DNA of 64,000 bases from Streptacidiphilus pinicola. GTDB lineage: Bacteria > Actinomycetota > Actinomycetes > Streptomycetales > Streptomycetaceae. The notes under the pieces were generated by a model. The model did not search any database. It had not been told where the DNA came from and worked only from the letters and a program-made list of their open reading frames with translations. This document shows, piece after piece, positions 44,558-54,901 of this stretch. Position numbers and translations under genes: made by a program. The stretch lies in the NCBI RefSeq assembly GCF_003258295.1, contig NZ_QKYN01000029.1:22136-86135 (forward strand), given 5' to 3'. How positions within the stretch are numbered: position 1 is the first letter of the stretch; every line of letters starts with the position of its first letter.

Positions 44558-47500
44558 TCAGAGCGAGAAGACCTCGTCGACCAGCGCGGCCTGCTCGGCG
44601 CCGTGGCGCTTGGCCGAGCCGACCGCCGGGGCCGAGGAGGCCGGGCGGGCGACGCGACGCAGCCGGCCGCGGTCCGCGGAGGGACCGACGACGACGTCGA
44701 GGTGGTCCACCAGGTTGAGCGCGATGAAGGGCCACGCGCCCTGGTTGGACGGCTCCTCCTGCGCCCAGACGTACTGGACGTTGGTGCCGTAGCGCTTGAG
44801 CTCCTCTTGGAGCTCGGCGACCGGGAGCGGGTAGAGGCGCTCGACGCGGACAATCGCCGTGTCGGTGATGCCACGCGCCGTGCGCGCCGCCTCCAGGTCG
44901 TAGTAGAACTTGCCCGCCGTGATGACGACCTTGCGGACGTTCGCCGGGTCGACCGTGGAGTCGCCGATGACCGGGCGGAAGCCGCCGGACAGGAACTCCT
45001 CGGTCTTGGACGCCGCGGCCTTGTTCCGCAGCATCGACTTCGGGGTGAAGACGATGAGCGGCTTGTGGTGCGGGTTGTGCGTCTGCCAGCGCAGCAGGTG
45101 GAAGTAGTTCGACGGCAGCGTCGGCATGGCGACCGTCATGTTGTTCTCCGCGCACAGCTGCAGGAAGCGCTCCGGGCGGGCGGACGAGTGGTCCGGGCCC
45201 TGGCCCTCGTAGCCGTGCGGCAGCAGCAGGGTGACGCCGGAGGTCTGGCCCCACTTGGTCTCCGAGGAGGAGATGAACTCGTCCACGACGGTGGAGGCGC
45301 CGTTGACGAAGTCACCGAACTGGGCCTCCCACATGACCAGCGCGTCCGGACGGGCCAGCGAGTAGCCGTACTCGAAGCCCATCGCCGCGTACTCGCTGAG
45401 CAGCGAGTCGTAGACGGTGTAGCGGGCCTGGTCGTCCGTCAGGTACAGCAGCGGGGTGTAGTCCTCGGCGGTCTTGTTGTCGACCAGCACCGCGTGGCGC
45501 TGACCGAAGGTGCCGCGGCGGCTGTCCTGGCCGGCCAGGCGGACCGGGTGGCCCTCCATCAGCAGCGAGCCGATGGCGAGGGTCTCGCCCATGGCCCAGT
45601 CGATGGTGCCGTCCTCGACCATGGCGGCGCGGCGCTGCAGCTGCGGCAGCAGACGCGGGTGCACGGTCAGCCAGTCCGGCAGCGCGACCTGGGACTCGGC
45701 GATGCGCTTGACCATCTCCTGGGAGATGCCCGTCTGCACCGCGACCGGGAAGGTCGCCTGCGGACGCTCCGAGACCGCCGGGGCCGGCACCGAGGAGGCC
45801 TCGCGGACCTCGGTGAAGACCTTCTCCAGCTGGTCCTGGTAGTCCTTGAGCGCCTGCTCGGCCTCCTCCAGGGTGATGTCGCCGCGACCGATCAGGCCCT
45901 CGGTGTAGAGCTTGCGCACCGAGCGCTTCTTGTCGATCAGCTCGTACATCAGCGGCTGCGTGAACGACGGGTTGTCGGCCTCGTTGTGACCGCGGCGGCG
46001 GTAGCAGATGAGGTCGATCACGACGTCCTTGTGGAACGCCTGGCGGAACTCGAAGGCGAGCCGCGCGACGCGGACCACGGCCTCCGGGTCGTCCCCGTTG
46101 ACGTGGAAGATCGGCGCCTCGACCATGCGGGCCACGTCGGTGCAGTAGGTGCTGGACCGGGAGGCCGTCGGCGCGGCGGTGAAGCCGACCTGGTTGTTGA
46201 TGACGACGTGCACGGTGCCGCCGGTGCGGTAGCCGCGCAGCTGCGACATGTTCAGGGTCTCCGCGACGACGCCCTGGCCGGCGAAGGCCGCGTCACCGTG
46301 GATCTGGACCGGCAGCACGTCGAACGAGTCGCCGGCCTTGTCGAGGACGTCCTGCTTGGCGCGGGCGATGCCCTCGACGATCGGGTCGACCGCCTCCAGG
46401 TGGGAGGGGTTGGCCGCGAGGGAGACCTTGATGGTCTCGCCGTCCAGGCCGGTGAAGGTGCCCTCGGAGCCGAGGTGGTACTTCACGTCGCCGGAGCCGT
46501 GCATCGACTTCGGGTCGAGGTTGCCCTCGAACTCGCGGAAGATCTGCGCGTAGGACTTGCCGACGATGTTGGCCAGCACGTTGAGACGACCGCGGTGGGC
46601 CATGCCCATGACGGCCTCCTCGAGGTGGGCCTTGGCGGCCGAGTCGAGGATGGCGTCGAGCAGCGGGATGACGGACTCGCCGCCCTCCAGCGAGAAGCGC
46701 TTCTGGCCGACGTACTTGGTCTGCAGGAACGTCTCGAACGCCTCGGCGGCGTTGAGGCGGCGCAGGATCCGCAGCTGCTCCTCGCGCTCCGGGCGGTCGG
46801 TGCCGCGCTCGACGCGGGCCTGGATCCAGCGGCGCTGCTTCGGGTCCTGGATGTGCATGTACTCGATGCCGACGGTGCGGCAGTACGAGTCGCGCAGCAC
46901 GCCGAGGATGTCGCGCAGCTTCATCATGGTGTGGCCGGCGAAGCCGCCCACCGCGAACTCGCGCTCCAGGTCCCACAGCGTCAGGTCGTGCGCCTGGACG
47001 TCGAGGTCCGGGTGCTTGCGCTGCTTGTACTCGAGCGGGTCGGTGTCGGCCATCAGGTGGCCGCGGACGCGGAAGGAGTGGATCAGCTCCATCACGCGGG
47101 CGGTCTTGTTGACCTCGTTGTCGTGGGTACGGGCGACGTCCGTGGCCCAGCGCACCGGCTCGTAGGGGATGCGCAGCGACTCGAAGATCTTGTCGTAGAA
47201 CTCGCCCTTGCCCAGCAGCAGCTGGTGGATCGTGCGCAGGAACTCACCCGACTGGGCGCCCTGGATGACCCGGTGGTCGTAGGTCGAGGTGAGGGTCATC
47301 ACCTTGGAGACGCCCATGGCGGCCAGGGTCTCCTCGGCGGAGCCCTGGAACTCGGCCGGGTACTCCATCGAGCCGACGCCGAGGATGGTGCCCTGGCCGG
47401 GCATCAGGCGCGGGACGGAGTGGACGGTGCCGATGCCGCCGGGGTTGGTCAGCGAGCAGGTGACGCCGGAGAAGTCGTCGACCGTGAGCTTGTTCTGCCG

Positions 47501-48358
47501 GGCACGGCGGACGATGTCCTCGTAGGCCTGCCAGAAGCCGAAGAAGTCGAGGGTCTCGGCGTTCTTGATCGCCGCGACGACCAGCTGACGGTCGCCGTTC
47601 GGCTTGGTCAGGTCGATCGCCAGGCCGAGGTTGACGTGCTCGGGCTTGACCAGGAAGGGCTTGCCGTCCTTCTCCTGGAAGCCGTGGTTCATCGCCGGCA
47701 TCGCCTTGATCGCCTGGACCATGGCGTAGCCGATGATGTGGGTGAAGGAGACCTTGCCGCCGCGGGCGCGCTTCAGGTGGTTGTTGATGACGATGCGGTT
47801 GTCGATCAGCAGCTTCGCGGGGACGGCGCGGACGCTGGTCGCGGTGGGCATCGAGAGCGAGGCGTCCATGTTCGCCACGATGCGGGCGCTGGGGCCCTTC
47901 AGTGCGACGAGCTCGGGTCCTGACGGGGCCTCGGCGGCGGCGGTCACAGTGGTGCTGTCCTTAACGGTGTCGGCAGGTTGGGCCGGGGCGGCGGCGCGCG
48001 GGGTGGGCGCGGGCGCTGCGGGCTTGGTCGGCGGAGCGGCGGGAGCCGCGGCGGCTGCGGGAGCCGGGGCGGGTACCGCTGCCGCTGCCGGGGCCGCGGG
48101 CGCCTTGGGCGTCGCGGTCACGGCGACGGCGGGAGCACCCGGGGCCGGGGCGGCTGCGGTCGTCGGCGCACCCGGGGTGTGGGTGTGCTTGTAGTCGGCG
48201 AAGAAATCCCACCAGGCCCGGTCGACCGAGTTCGGGTCCTGGAGGTACTGCTGGTAGATCTCGTCCACGAGCCACTCGTTGGGGCCGAACGCGGCTCCGG
48301 GGCCGGCGTCGGCCGTAGTGGCAGGCGAAGTGTTCGAGTTTGGGGACTGTGGAGACAC
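44558..48358 (-). CDS. sucA: Multifunctional 2-oxoglutarate decarboxylase/dehydrogenase E1-E2o (SucA/Kgd)
   Basis: 1266 residues from GTG 48358. The order matches actinobacterial Kgd: an E1 N-terminal helix ([19 protein letters not shown]), a Pro/Ala linker (about 60-150) and an E2-type acyltransferase domain lacking a lipoyl domain ([15 protein letters not shown], catalytic His near residue 357). The thiamine-diphosphate E1 domains follow ([49 protein letters not shown]) with the C-terminal transketolase part. It performs the 2-oxoglutarate step of the TCA cycle with lipoyl components supplied by the pyruvate complex. Its activity is typically controlled by the FHA protein GarA, not seen here. 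Confidence 0.96.
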   Translation of the reverse strand: MSPQSPNSNTSPATTADAGPGAAFGPNEWLVDEIYQQYLQDPNSVDRAWWDFFADYKHTHTPGAPTTAAAPAPGAPAVAVTATPKAPAAPAAAAVPAPAPAAAAAPAAPPTKPAAPAPTPRAAAPAQPADTVKDSTTVTAAAEAPSGPELVALKGPSARIVANMDASLSMPTATSVRAVPAKLLIDNRIVINNHLKRARGGKVSFTHIIGYAMVQAIKAMPAMNHGFQEKDGKPFLVKPEHVNLGLAIDLTKPNGDRQLVVAAIKNAETLDFFGFWQAYEDIVRRARQNKLTVDDFSGVTCSLTNPGGIGTVHSVPRLMPGQGTILGVGSMEYPAEFQGSAEETLAAMGVSKVMTLTSTYDHRVIQGAQSGEFLRTIHQLLLGKGEFYDKIFESLRIPYEPVRWATDVARTHDNEVNKTARVMELIHSFRVRGHLMADTDPLEYKQRKHPDLDVQAHDLTLWDLEREFAVGGFAGHTMMKLRDILGVLRDSYCRTVGIEYMHIQDPKQRRWIQARVERGTDRPEREEQLRILRRLNAAEAFETFLQTKYVGQKRFSLEGGESVIPLLDAILDSAAKAHLEEAVMGMAHRGRLNVLANIVGKSYAQIFREFEGNLDPKSMHGSGDVKYHLGSEGTFTGLDGETIKVSLAANPSHLEAVDPIVEGIARAKQDVLDKAGDSFDVLPVQIHGDAAFAGQGVVAETLNMSQLRGYRTGGTVHVVINNQVGFTAAPTASRSSTYCTDVARMVEAPIFHVNGDDPEAVVRVARLAFEFRQAFHKDVVIDLICYRRRGHNEADNPSFTQPLMYELIDKKRSVRKLYTEGLIGRGDITLEEAEQALKDYQDQLEKVFTEVREASSVPAPAVSERPQATFPVAVQTGISQEMVKRIAESQVALPDWLTVHPRLLPQLQRRAAMVEDGTIDWAMGETLAIGSLLMEGHPVRLAGQDSRRGTFGQRHAVLVDNKTAEDYTPLLYLTDDQARYTVYDSLLSEYAAMGFEYGYSLARPDALVMWEAQFGDFVNGASTVVDEFISSSETKWGQTSGVTLLLPHGYEGQGPDHSSARPERFLQLCAENNMTVAMPTLPSNYFHLLRWQTHNPHHKPLIVFTPKSMLRNKAAASKTEEFLSGGFRPVIGDSTVDPANVRKVVITAGKFYYDLEAARTARGITDTAIVRVERLYPLPVAELQEELKRYGTNVQYVWAQEEPSNQGAWPFIALNLVDHLDVVVGPSADRGRLRRVARPASSAPAVGSAKRHGAEQAALVDEVFSL

Positions 48359-48581
48359 GGCGGCAACCGCCCTCTTCCGCTTCCGTGTGAATGGTGGACA
48401 GCGGGTAGTAAGGCTACGCCTCCGCCGCACGTCCGCGCAGGTCCCGCAGACCAAGCGTCGCCCAGATCACAGTCCGGTCGCAAACATTGGCCGGAAAGCG
48501 AGGTTAGAACTCGGGCGTGGACGGGGAGAACGAAGGGCTGTTCGTGCGGCCCGGGGGTGGCAAATCGGGCAGTCTTCCGGT

Positions 48582-49751
48582 TCAGCGGTGGCCGTGCGAA
48601 ACGATCGCCTGCGGCCGGCGCGGCCCGGGAAGCTCCACCCGGATCAGACAGCCGAGCGGCGAGTCGGCGACCGCGATGGTGCCCTCGTGGAGCTCGACGG
48701 CCCAGCGCGCGATCGCGAGGCCCAGCCCGGTGCCGCCGTCGGCCCCCGGCCCCTGGGCGGTGGCACTGCTGCCGCGCCCGAAGCGCTCGAAGACCCGGCC
48801 GCGGTCCTCCGGGGCGATGCCGGGGCCCTCGTCCGCCACGTCCACGGTCAGGCCGCCCGCGTCGGTCTGCCGGGCCCGCACGGTGACCGTGCCGTCCTGG
48901 GGGCTGTGCCGGCAGGCGTTGTCGACCAGGTTGGCGACGACCTGGTGCAGCCGCTCCGGGTCGGCGGTGGCGGTGAGCCCGGGCGCGACGTCGAGGCGCA
49001 GCGCGACGTCCGTGCGGCGTTTGCTCGCGCCGCCGGAGACGGAGCCGTCCACGGTCAGCCCGCGCAGCACGCCGGCCAGGAACGGCTCCACGTCGAAGGC
49101 GCGCATCTCGAGCGAGTCGGCGCCGTCGGCCAGCTTGGACAGGTCCAGCAGGTGCGCGACCAGGCGCCCGAGGCGCTCGGTCTGCTCCAGCGCCGCGGTC
49201 ATGGTGGCCGGCTCGGGGGTGACCACCCCGTCGACGACGTTCTCCAGGACGGCCCGGAGCGCGGCTATGGGAGTGCGCAGTTCGTGCGAGACGTTGGCGA
49301 TCAGCTCACGGCGCTGCCGGTCGGCGGCGTCGAGGTCGTCGGCCATGGTGTTGAACGCGTGGGCGAGCTCGCCGACCTCGTCCAGCGAGCGGGTGTGCAC
49401 CCGCCGCGTGTAGTCCCCGGCGGCCATGGCCCGCGCGGCCGCCGTCATCTCCCGCAGGCCCGAGGTCATGCTGTGCGCCAGGAACTGGGTGACCAGTAGC
49501 GAGGCGATCACGGAGAAGACCATGACCACCTTGATCTGGGTGGACGAGTTCAGCGCCAGGACCACCATCAGCGTGGAGATGCAGACCGAGATCAGCACCA
49601 CCACGTTGAGCTTGGCCTTCACCGAGCGCAGCGGGTCGAGCGGGCGCAACCCCGCCCAGAACCGCTCGGCGCGGCTCACCTCGGCGGGCGGCAGCGCCAT
49701 CGGGCGGCCCTGTCTGGCGGAGTTCTGTCGACTCGCAGCGCGGCGGCTCAC
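48582..49751 (-). CDS. HAMP-containing sensor histidine kinase
   Basis: 389 residues from GTG 49751, which overlaps the response-regulator stop (GTGA). Two hydrophobic segments (NVVVLISVCISTLMVVLAL and VVMVFSVIASLLVTQFLA) with almost no extracellular loop suggest the sensor reads the membrane. HAMP domain (about 105-160), HisKA with NVSHELRTPIAAL, and HATPase_c with NLVDNACRHSP, DEGPGIAPEDRGRVFERF and GTGLGLAIA. Partner of the adjacent OmpR-type regulator. Confidence 0.92.
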   Translation of the reverse strand: MSRRAASRQNSARQGRPMALPPAEVSRAERFWAGLRPLDPLRSVKAKLNVVVLISVCISTLMVVLALNSSTQIKVVMVFSVIASLLVTQFLAHSMTSGLREMTAAARAMAAGDYTRRVHTRSLDEVGELAHAFNTMADDLDAADRQRRELIANVSHELRTPIAALRAVLENVVDGVVTPEPATMTAALEQTERLGRLVAHLLDLSKLADGADSLEMRAFDVEPFLAGVLRGLTVDGSVSGGASKRRTDVALRLDVAPGLTATADPERLHQVVANLVDNACRHSPQDGTVTVRARQTDAGGLTVDVADEGPGIAPEDRGRVFERFGRGSSATAQGPGADGGTGLGLAIARWAVELHEGTIAVADSPLGCLIRVELPGPRRPQAIVSHGHR

Positions 49752-50482
49752 GGCGTCGGGGCCTCCAGGGCGTAGCCCACGCCGTGCACGGTGCGGATCC
49801 AGGCCGCCCCGATCTTCCGGCGCAGCGCCTTGACGTGGCTGTCGACGGTCCGGGTGCCGGACGCGTCGGTCCAGTCCCACACCTCGGCCAGCAGCTGCTC
49901 CCGGGTGAGCACCGCGCGCGGTTGCTGGGCCAGGCAGACCAGCAGGTCGAACTCGGTCGGCGTGAGGTGCACGTCGTCGCCGGAGACCCGGACGCGACGC
50001 TGCACGTGGTCGATCTCCAGCTCGCCCAGCCGCAGGGTGCCGCCGACGGGCGCGCGGGCCGCGAGCTGGGCCCGCTCGACGCGGCGCAGCAGCACGTTGA
50101 CCCGGGCCGCCAGCTCGCGCATCGAGAAGGGCTTGGTCATGTAGTCGTCCGCACCGACGCCGAGACCGACCAGCATGTCCGTCTCGTCGTCACGTGCGGT
50201 GAGCATCAGGACCGGGACCGGGCGGACCGACTGGATCCGCCGGCAGACCTCCAGTCCGTCGAATCCGGGCAGCATCACGTCGAGCACGACCAGGTCGGGC
50301 TGCCAGGTCTGGAAGCAGTCGACCGCCGTCGGGCCGTCGTGGGAGACCGCCACGCGGAACCCCTCGGCGCCGAGACGGGCCGCGATCGACTCCGCGATCG
50401 TCGGCTCGTCCTCCACGACAAGGACTCTCCGCTGGTTTCCCAGGCCATTGTTGGTCTGCTGCTGTACATCCGTCACGGTCAC
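49748..50482 (-). CDS. OmpR/PhoB-family response regulator
   Basis: 244 residues from GTG 50482. Receiver domain with VVEDEPTIAE (acidic pair), LVVLDVMLPGFDG (phospho-Asp), LTARD (Thr) and YMTKPF (Lys). C-terminal winged helix with LTPTEFDLLVCLAQQP, TREQLLAEVWDW and TRTVDSHVKALRRKIG. Overlaps the kinase gene by four bases. The 213-bp upstream gap holds its promoter and a short direct repeat TCGTACGGT (near 50538-50556). Targets unknown. Confidence 0.94.
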   Translation of the reverse strand: MTVTDVQQQTNNGLGNQRRVLVVEDEPTIAESIAARLGAEGFRVAVSHDGPTAVDCFQTWQPDLVVLDVMLPGFDGLEVCRRIQSVRPVPVLMLTARDDETDMLVGLGVGADDYMTKPFSMRELAARVNVLLRRVERAQLAARAPVGGTLRLGELEIDHVQRRVRVSGDDVHLTPTEFDLLVCLAQQPRAVLTREQLLAEVWDWTDASGTRTVDSHVKALRRKIGAAWIRTVHGVGYALEAPTP

Positions 50483-50695
50483 GCCACCGCCCCCAGGGCC
50501 TCTGCGTTCTCCGGCCCGAGCTTGTTCAGGCCATCCGGGTCGTACGGTTCGTACGGTGCCCCCGCCCCTTCCTGTTCAGTCCGCTCCTGCGCCGCTGTTC
50601 GGCAGCGTAGGGACAGGACGGCCGCTGTGGCAGGCCGACGTCGGATAAACCGACCCTTCGGGGGGTGGCACGGGCAGGACCATACCGTGAGTAAC

Positions 50696-51394
50696 TTAGC
50701 CGCGCGAGGACAGGTACACGACATCGGGAACCCCCCGTTCCACATGTACCGGCACCTCGATCACCTCAATTCGGGCGAACCGGGCGCGCAGACGGGCTTC
50801 GAATGCCGGGGAATGTGCTGCGCTCCACACGGCCAGCACTCCGCCGTCACCGAGGGTCCGCTCCAGCAGATCGAGGCCGGTCTCGGAGTAGAGGGAATCG
50901 TTCGAATCGGTGACGGTCCAGTCCGGGCCGTTGTCGATGTCGAGGCAGAGCGCGTCGTAGCGGTCCTCGGTCGTGCGCAGGTGGTCCATCAGGTCCGCGT
51001 GCACGATCTCGGCCCGCGGGTCGCCGTGCCCCTGGCCGGCGAAGGGGGCCAGCGGCGCGTCCGCGCCGGTGTGCCAGTCGATGATCGCGCGCTCCCGCTC
51101 GACCACGGTGATCCGCCCCGGACGCCGGTCCTGCGCGGCCTCCGCCAGCGAGAAGCCCACGCCGAGCCCGCCGATCAGCACGTGCGCGCCGCGCGCGCCG
51201 TCGAGTGCGTCCAGTGCGGCGCTGATCAGCAGCCGCTCGGAGCGCCCGTCGGAGGTGTCCATCAGGAACGTGCCGTTGGCGATGACCTCGAAGTGCGGGC
51301 CGCGGCGACGCAGGGCGACCTCGCCGTACGGGCCCACCCGACGGTCGAGCAGCTCGGGCGTGTCGTCGGGGGCGGGGATCGGGTGCGTGGACAT
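50696..51394 (-). CDS. Spermidine synthase-like methyltransferase-fold protein
   Basis: 232 residues from ATG 51394 (ATG 51403 also possible; neither has a clear ribosome site). The Rossmann core VLIGGLGVGFSLAEAA, acidic VVERERAIIDWH and DALCLDIDNGPDW resemble spermidine synthase. The family's aspartate pair is incomplete, so it probably is not a true aminopropyltransferase. Cytoplasmic. It lies divergently from lon and reads toward the response regulator gene. Confidence 0.8.
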   Translation of the reverse strand: MSTHPIPAPDDTPELLDRRVGPYGEVALRRRGPHFEVIANGTFLMDTSDGRSERLLISAALDALDGARGAHVLIGGLGVGFSLAEAAQDRRPGRITVVERERAIIDWHTGADAPLAPFAGQGHGDPRAEIVHADLMDHLRTTEDRYDALCLDIDNGPDWTVTDSNDSLYSETGLDLLERTLGDGGVLAVWSAAHSPAFEARLRARFARIEVIEVPVHVERGVPDVVYLSSRG

Positions 51395-51481
51395 GGGCAA
51401 CATCGTGCCCGATCCGAACGAAGCCGACGGCCCTTCGCTCAGAGCGAACAGGGGGCGGGGAACATTGCCGGGGTCATGAAC

Positions 51482-51502
51482 CTTTAGTCCAGGTAACTCA
51501 AC
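51482..51502. promoter_or_regulatory. HAIR element (HspR operator) ahead of lon
   Basis: CTTTAGT, seven bases, ACTCAAC matches the HspR-associated inverted repeat CTTGAGT-N7-ACTCAAG with one mismatch per arm and the exact N7 spacer. It ends 21 bases before the lon ATG. HspR control of lon is known in streptomycetes. Confidence 0.85.
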
Positions 51503-51523
51503 TTGCATGACCGGGGAGAAATC

Positions 51524-53971
51524 ATGGCTTCGACTTCTGGAACGCTCACCCTGCCGGTGCTGCCGCTCGACGACGACGCGGTGCTCCCCGGCATGGTCGT
51601 CCCACTCGACCTTTCCGACCAGGACGTCCGTGCCGCCGTGGAGGCCGCGCAGGCTGCGGTTCGGGAGACCGGGGCGCACGCCCCGGGCATCAGGACGGTG
51701 GCGAACGCGCGCAAGGCGCGGGTGCTGCTCGTCCCGCGGATCGACGGCGAGTACGGCGCGGTCGGCACCGTCGCGACGGTCGAGCAGGTGGGCCGCCTGG
51801 CCGACGGCGACCCCGCCGCGCTCGTCCGCGGCGTGCGCCGCGTCCGCATCGGGGCCGGCACCACTGGCCCCGGCGCCGCCCTCTGGGTGGAGGCCGTGCC
51901 GGCCGAGGAGACCGCCGTGCCGTCACCGCTGCCGGGCGCCATCACCGAGATCGTCACCGAGTACAAGGCGCTGACCACGGCGTGGCTGCAGAGGCGCGGC
52001 GCCTGGCAGGTCGTCGACCGCTTCACGCAGATCGACGGCGTCTCCGAGCTCGCCGACAACATCGGCTACGCCCCCTTCGTGACCGCGGCCGAGAAGGTCC
52101 AGGTCCTGGAGGAGCTGGACCCGGTGGCCAGGCTCAAGCTCGCCCTGCAGCTGCTCAAGGACCACCTGGCCGAGTCGGAGGTCCAGGAGACCATCCGCAA
52201 GGACGTCCAGGAGGGCATGGAGAAGCAGCAGAAGGAGTTCCTGCTCCGCCGCCAGCTGGACGCGGTGAAGAAGGAGCTGGCCGACCTCAACGGCGAGCCC
52301 GACTCCGAGGAGGAGGACTACCGCGCCCGCGTGGAGGCCGCCGACCTGCCCGAGAAGGTCAAGGAGGCCGCCCTCAAGGAGGTGGAGAAGCTGGAGCGTT
52401 CCAGCGACGCCTCGCCCGAGGGCAGCTGGATCCGCACCTGGCTGGACACCGTCCTGGAGCTCCCGTGGAACGAGCGCACCGAGGACGCCTACGACATCGC
52501 CGGCGCCCGCGCGGTGCTGGACGCCGACCACTTCGGCCTGGACGACGTCAAGGAGCGCATCGTCGAGTACCTGGCCGTGCGCAAGCGCCGCTCCGACCGC
52601 GGCCTCGGCCTCGTCGGCGGACGTCGCGGCGGCGCCGTGCTGGCGCTCGTCGGCCCGCCCGGTGTGGGCAAGACCTCGCTGGGCGAGTCCGTCGCGCGCG
52701 CCATGGACCGCAAGTTCGTCCGCGTCGCCCTCGGCGGCGTCCGTGACGAGGCGGAGATCCGCGGCCACCGCCGCACCTACGTCGGCGCGCTGCCGGGCCG
52801 CATCGTGCGGGCCATCAAGGAGGCCGGCTCGATGAACCCGGTCGTGCTGCTCGACGAGATCGACAAGGTCGGCTCGGACTACCGCGGCGACCCGGCGGCG
52901 GCGCTGCTGGAGGTCCTGGACCCGGCGCAGAACCACACCTTCCGCGACCACTACCTGGAGGTCGAGCTCGACCTCTCCGACGTGGTCTTCCTCGCCACCG
53001 CCAACGTGCTGGAGGCCATCCCCGAGCCGCTGCTCGACCGGATGGAGCTGGTGCGCCTGGACGGCTACACCGAGGACGAGAAGGTCGTCATCGCCCGCGA
53101 CCACCTGCTCCCGCGCCAGCTGGAGCGGGCGGGCCTCGGCAGTGACGAGGTCGTCGTCGGGGAGGACGCGCTGCGCAAGCTCGCGGCCGAGTACACCCGC
53201 GAGGCGGGCGTCCGCACGCTGGAGCGCGCGGTCGCGCGCATCCTGCGCAAGGTCGCGGCGCAGAACGAGCTCGGCGAGGCGGGCGCGGAGCTGCCGCGCA
53301 CCGTCCACGAGGCCGATCTGCGCGGCCTGATCGGCCGGCCCCGGTTCACCCCGGAGCACGCGCAGGAGCCGGAGGAGCGGCGGACCGCGGTCCCCGGCGT
53401 GGCGACCGGCCTGGCCGTGACGGGCGCGGGCGGCGACGTCCTGTTCGTCGAGGCCTCGCTCGCCGATCCGGAGACGGGCGGCAACGGGCTGCAGTTGACA
53501 GGTCAGCTCGGTGACGTGATGAAGGAGTCCGCGCAGATCGCGCTGAGCTTCCTGCGGTCGCACGGGGCGGAGCTGGAACTGCCGGTCACCTCGCTGCGGG
53601 AGCGCGGCGTCCACATCCACGTCCCCGCGGGCGCGGTCCCGAAGGACGGCCCGAGCGCGGGCGTCACGATGACGACGGCGCTGGCCTCGCTCCTGTCCGG
53701 CCGCAAGGTGCGACCGGAGGTCGCGATGACGGGCGAGGTCTCCTTGACCGGACGGGTCCTCCCGATCGGCGGCGTGAAGCAGAAGCTTCTCGCGGCTGAC
53801 CGGGCCGGGATCACCACCGTCCTGATCCCCTCCCGCAACGAGGCCGACCTGGACGACGTCCCCGCGGAGGTCCTCGACCGCCTCACCGTCCACCCGGTGG
53901 CGGACGTCCGCCAGGTGCTCGAGCTCGCGCTCGAGCCCGCGCAGGCCGTGTCGGAGGCCTTCGCCGCCTGA
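51524..53971 (+). CDS. lon: ATP-dependent protease Lon
   Basis: 815 residues from ATG 51524 (GGGGAG seven bases upstream). N-terminal substrate-binding domain ([21 protein letters not shown]), a long coiled segment ([21 protein letters not shown]), AAA+ module (Walker [10 protein letters not shown], Walker [10 protein letters not shown]) and the protease domain with catalytic Ser in KDGPSAGVT (about residue 710) and Lys in [14 protein letters not shown] (about 752). Degrades misfolded and regulatory proteins. Expected to be heat-inducible through the HAIR element. Ends at a short copy of the palindromic repeat. Confidence 0.97.
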   Translation: MASTSGTLTLPVLPLDDDAVLPGMVVPLDLSDQDVRAAVEAAQAAVRETGAHAPGIRTVANARKARVLLVPRIDGEYGAVGTVATVEQVGRLADGDPAALVRGVRRVRIGAGTTGPGAALWVEAVPAEETAVPSPLPGAITEIVTEYKALTTAWLQRRGAWQVVDRFTQIDGVSELADNIGYAPFVTAAEKVQVLEELDPVARLKLALQLLKDHLAESEVQETIRKDVQEGMEKQQKEFLLRRQLDAVKKELADLNGEPDSEEEDYRARVEAADLPEKVKEAALKEVEKLERSSDASPEGSWIRTWLDTVLELPWNERTEDAYDIAGARAVLDADHFGLDDVKERIVEYLAVRKRRSDRGLGLVGGRRGGAVLALVGPPGVGKTSLGESVARAMDRKFVRVALGGVRDEAEIRGHRRTYVGALPGRIVRAIKEAGSMNPVVLLDEIDKVGSDYRGDPAAALLEVLDPAQNHTFRDHYLEVELDLSDVVFLATANVLEAIPEPLLDRMELVRLDGYTEDEKVVIARDHLLPRQLERAGLGSDEVVVGEDALRKLAAEYTREAGVRTLERAVARILRKVAAQNELGEAGAELPRTVHEADLRGLIGRPRFTPEHAQEPEERRTAVPGVATGLAVTGAGGDVLFVEASLADPETGGNGLQLTGQLGDVMKESAQIALSFLRSHGAELELPVTSLRERGVHIHVPAGAVPKDGPSAGVTMTTALASLLSGRKVRPEVAMTGEVSLTGRVLPIGGVKQKLLAADRAGITTVLIPSRNEADLDDVPAEVLDRLTVHPVADVRQVLELALEPAQAVSEAFAA

Positions 53972-53989
53972 TGTAGTTGCAGCAAGCCG

Positions 53990-54032
53990 GGGGCGCGGGG
54001 CTCTGCCGATGTGCGGCAGAGCCCCGCGCCCC
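53990..54032. repeat. Palindromic intergenic repeat, short copy 2, acting as terminator
   Basis: Perfect 19-base arms (53990-54008 and 54014-54032; GGGGCGCGGGGCTCTGCCG and complement) around a five-base loop. It contains only the two ends of the longer element at 42162 and 63847, joined at the GCCGATGTGCGGC core. It sits between the converging stops of lon and the VOC gene. Confidence 0.85.
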
Positions 54033-54035
54033 TGC

Positions 54036-54761
54036 TCAGTGCAGCTGACCCGTCTGCGGGTTGCGAGCCGTGAGGCAGTAGATCCCGCCCGCCGGGTCCC
54101 GCATGGTGATCCAGTGGCCGTGTTCGGCGACGAACGTCGCGCCCAGGCGTTCGTGGGTCTCGCGCGTGGCCCAGCGGTCCGCGCAGGCCAGGTCGAGGTG
54201 GGCCTCGGTGGGGCGGGGCTCGGAGAGCCGGTGTAGCAGGATGCGGAAGGGCAGCTCCGACGGAGGCTGGACGACGACGAACTCCGGGCGGGAGCCCTTG
54301 GACACCGTCCAGCCGGTGAGTTCCGTCCAGAACTCCGCCTCGGCCTCGAATCCGTCCGCCGGGAGGTCGAGGGTCACCTGGTCCACCCGGGTGCCCGCGA
54401 CGACCGGCGGGCGCCGGTACTCGCGGTGCCACGGGACGACACAGAAGAGCTGGCCTCCGGGGGAGCGCAGGACGGACCACGCGCCGTGGTCGGCGACCCG
54501 GGCGGCGCCCAGGGCGACGGCGTCGTCCGCGAGGGCGCGGGGGTTCTCGGTCGCGAGATCGAGATGGCCACCGTGGCTCTCGGAGACGGCCTGCAGTTTC
54601 AGGCAGGCGTCCTCGCCGTCCTTGGGCAGGAAGGTCCAGAACTCGCCGTCGGCTCCGCGCGGAGCGGACAGCGTGGTGTCGGTGACTGCGGCCCAGAACG
54701 TGGCGGCAGCCTCGACGCGGTCGCGCGGACGGTCGATGAACGCGTACACCCAGCGGATCAT
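54036..54761 (-). CDS. Two-domain VOC (glyoxalase/bleomycin-resistance fold) protein
   Basis: 241 residues from ATG 54761. Two tandem VOC repeats: YAFIDRPRDRVEAAATFWAAVT to LFCVVPW, then VDQVTLDLPADGFEAEAEFWTELTGW to GIYCLTARNPQ. His and Glu residues that bind metal in active members (GGHLDLAT; EAHLDLAC) are at equivalent places in both halves. The substrate may be a small electrophile or antibiotic, but nothing nearby specifies it. Convergent with lon. Confidence 0.85.
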   Translation of the reverse strand: MIRWVYAFIDRPRDRVEAAATFWAAVTDTTLSAPRGADGEFWTFLPKDGEDACLKLQAVSESHGGHLDLATENPRALADDAVALGAARVADHGAWSVLRSPGGQLFCVVPWHREYRRPPVVAGTRVDQVTLDLPADGFEAEAEFWTELTGWTVSKGSRPEFVVVQPPSELPFRILLHRLSEPRPTEAHLDLACADRWATRETHERLGATFVAEHGHWITMRDPAGGIYCLTARNPQTGQLH

Positions 54762-54901
54762 GGTTCGCAGCGTAGCCTGCGTCACACCCTCGCGCCCCGG
54801 AGAACCGGAGCGCTTCCAGGGGCGTTCCCCACCTTGAGACCGGACCTGCGACAATGCCACGGTTCTCGGAACGTCGGTGAATGTTGGGTGGGTGCTAAAG
54901 C

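Noticed and set aside
43301..47923. A 1540-codon open frame antisense to sucA and the DUF4097 gene
   Set aside because: Long antisense frames arise in very GC-rich coding DNA. Its translation is low-complexity with no motifs, and it lies fully over an unmistakable gene set.
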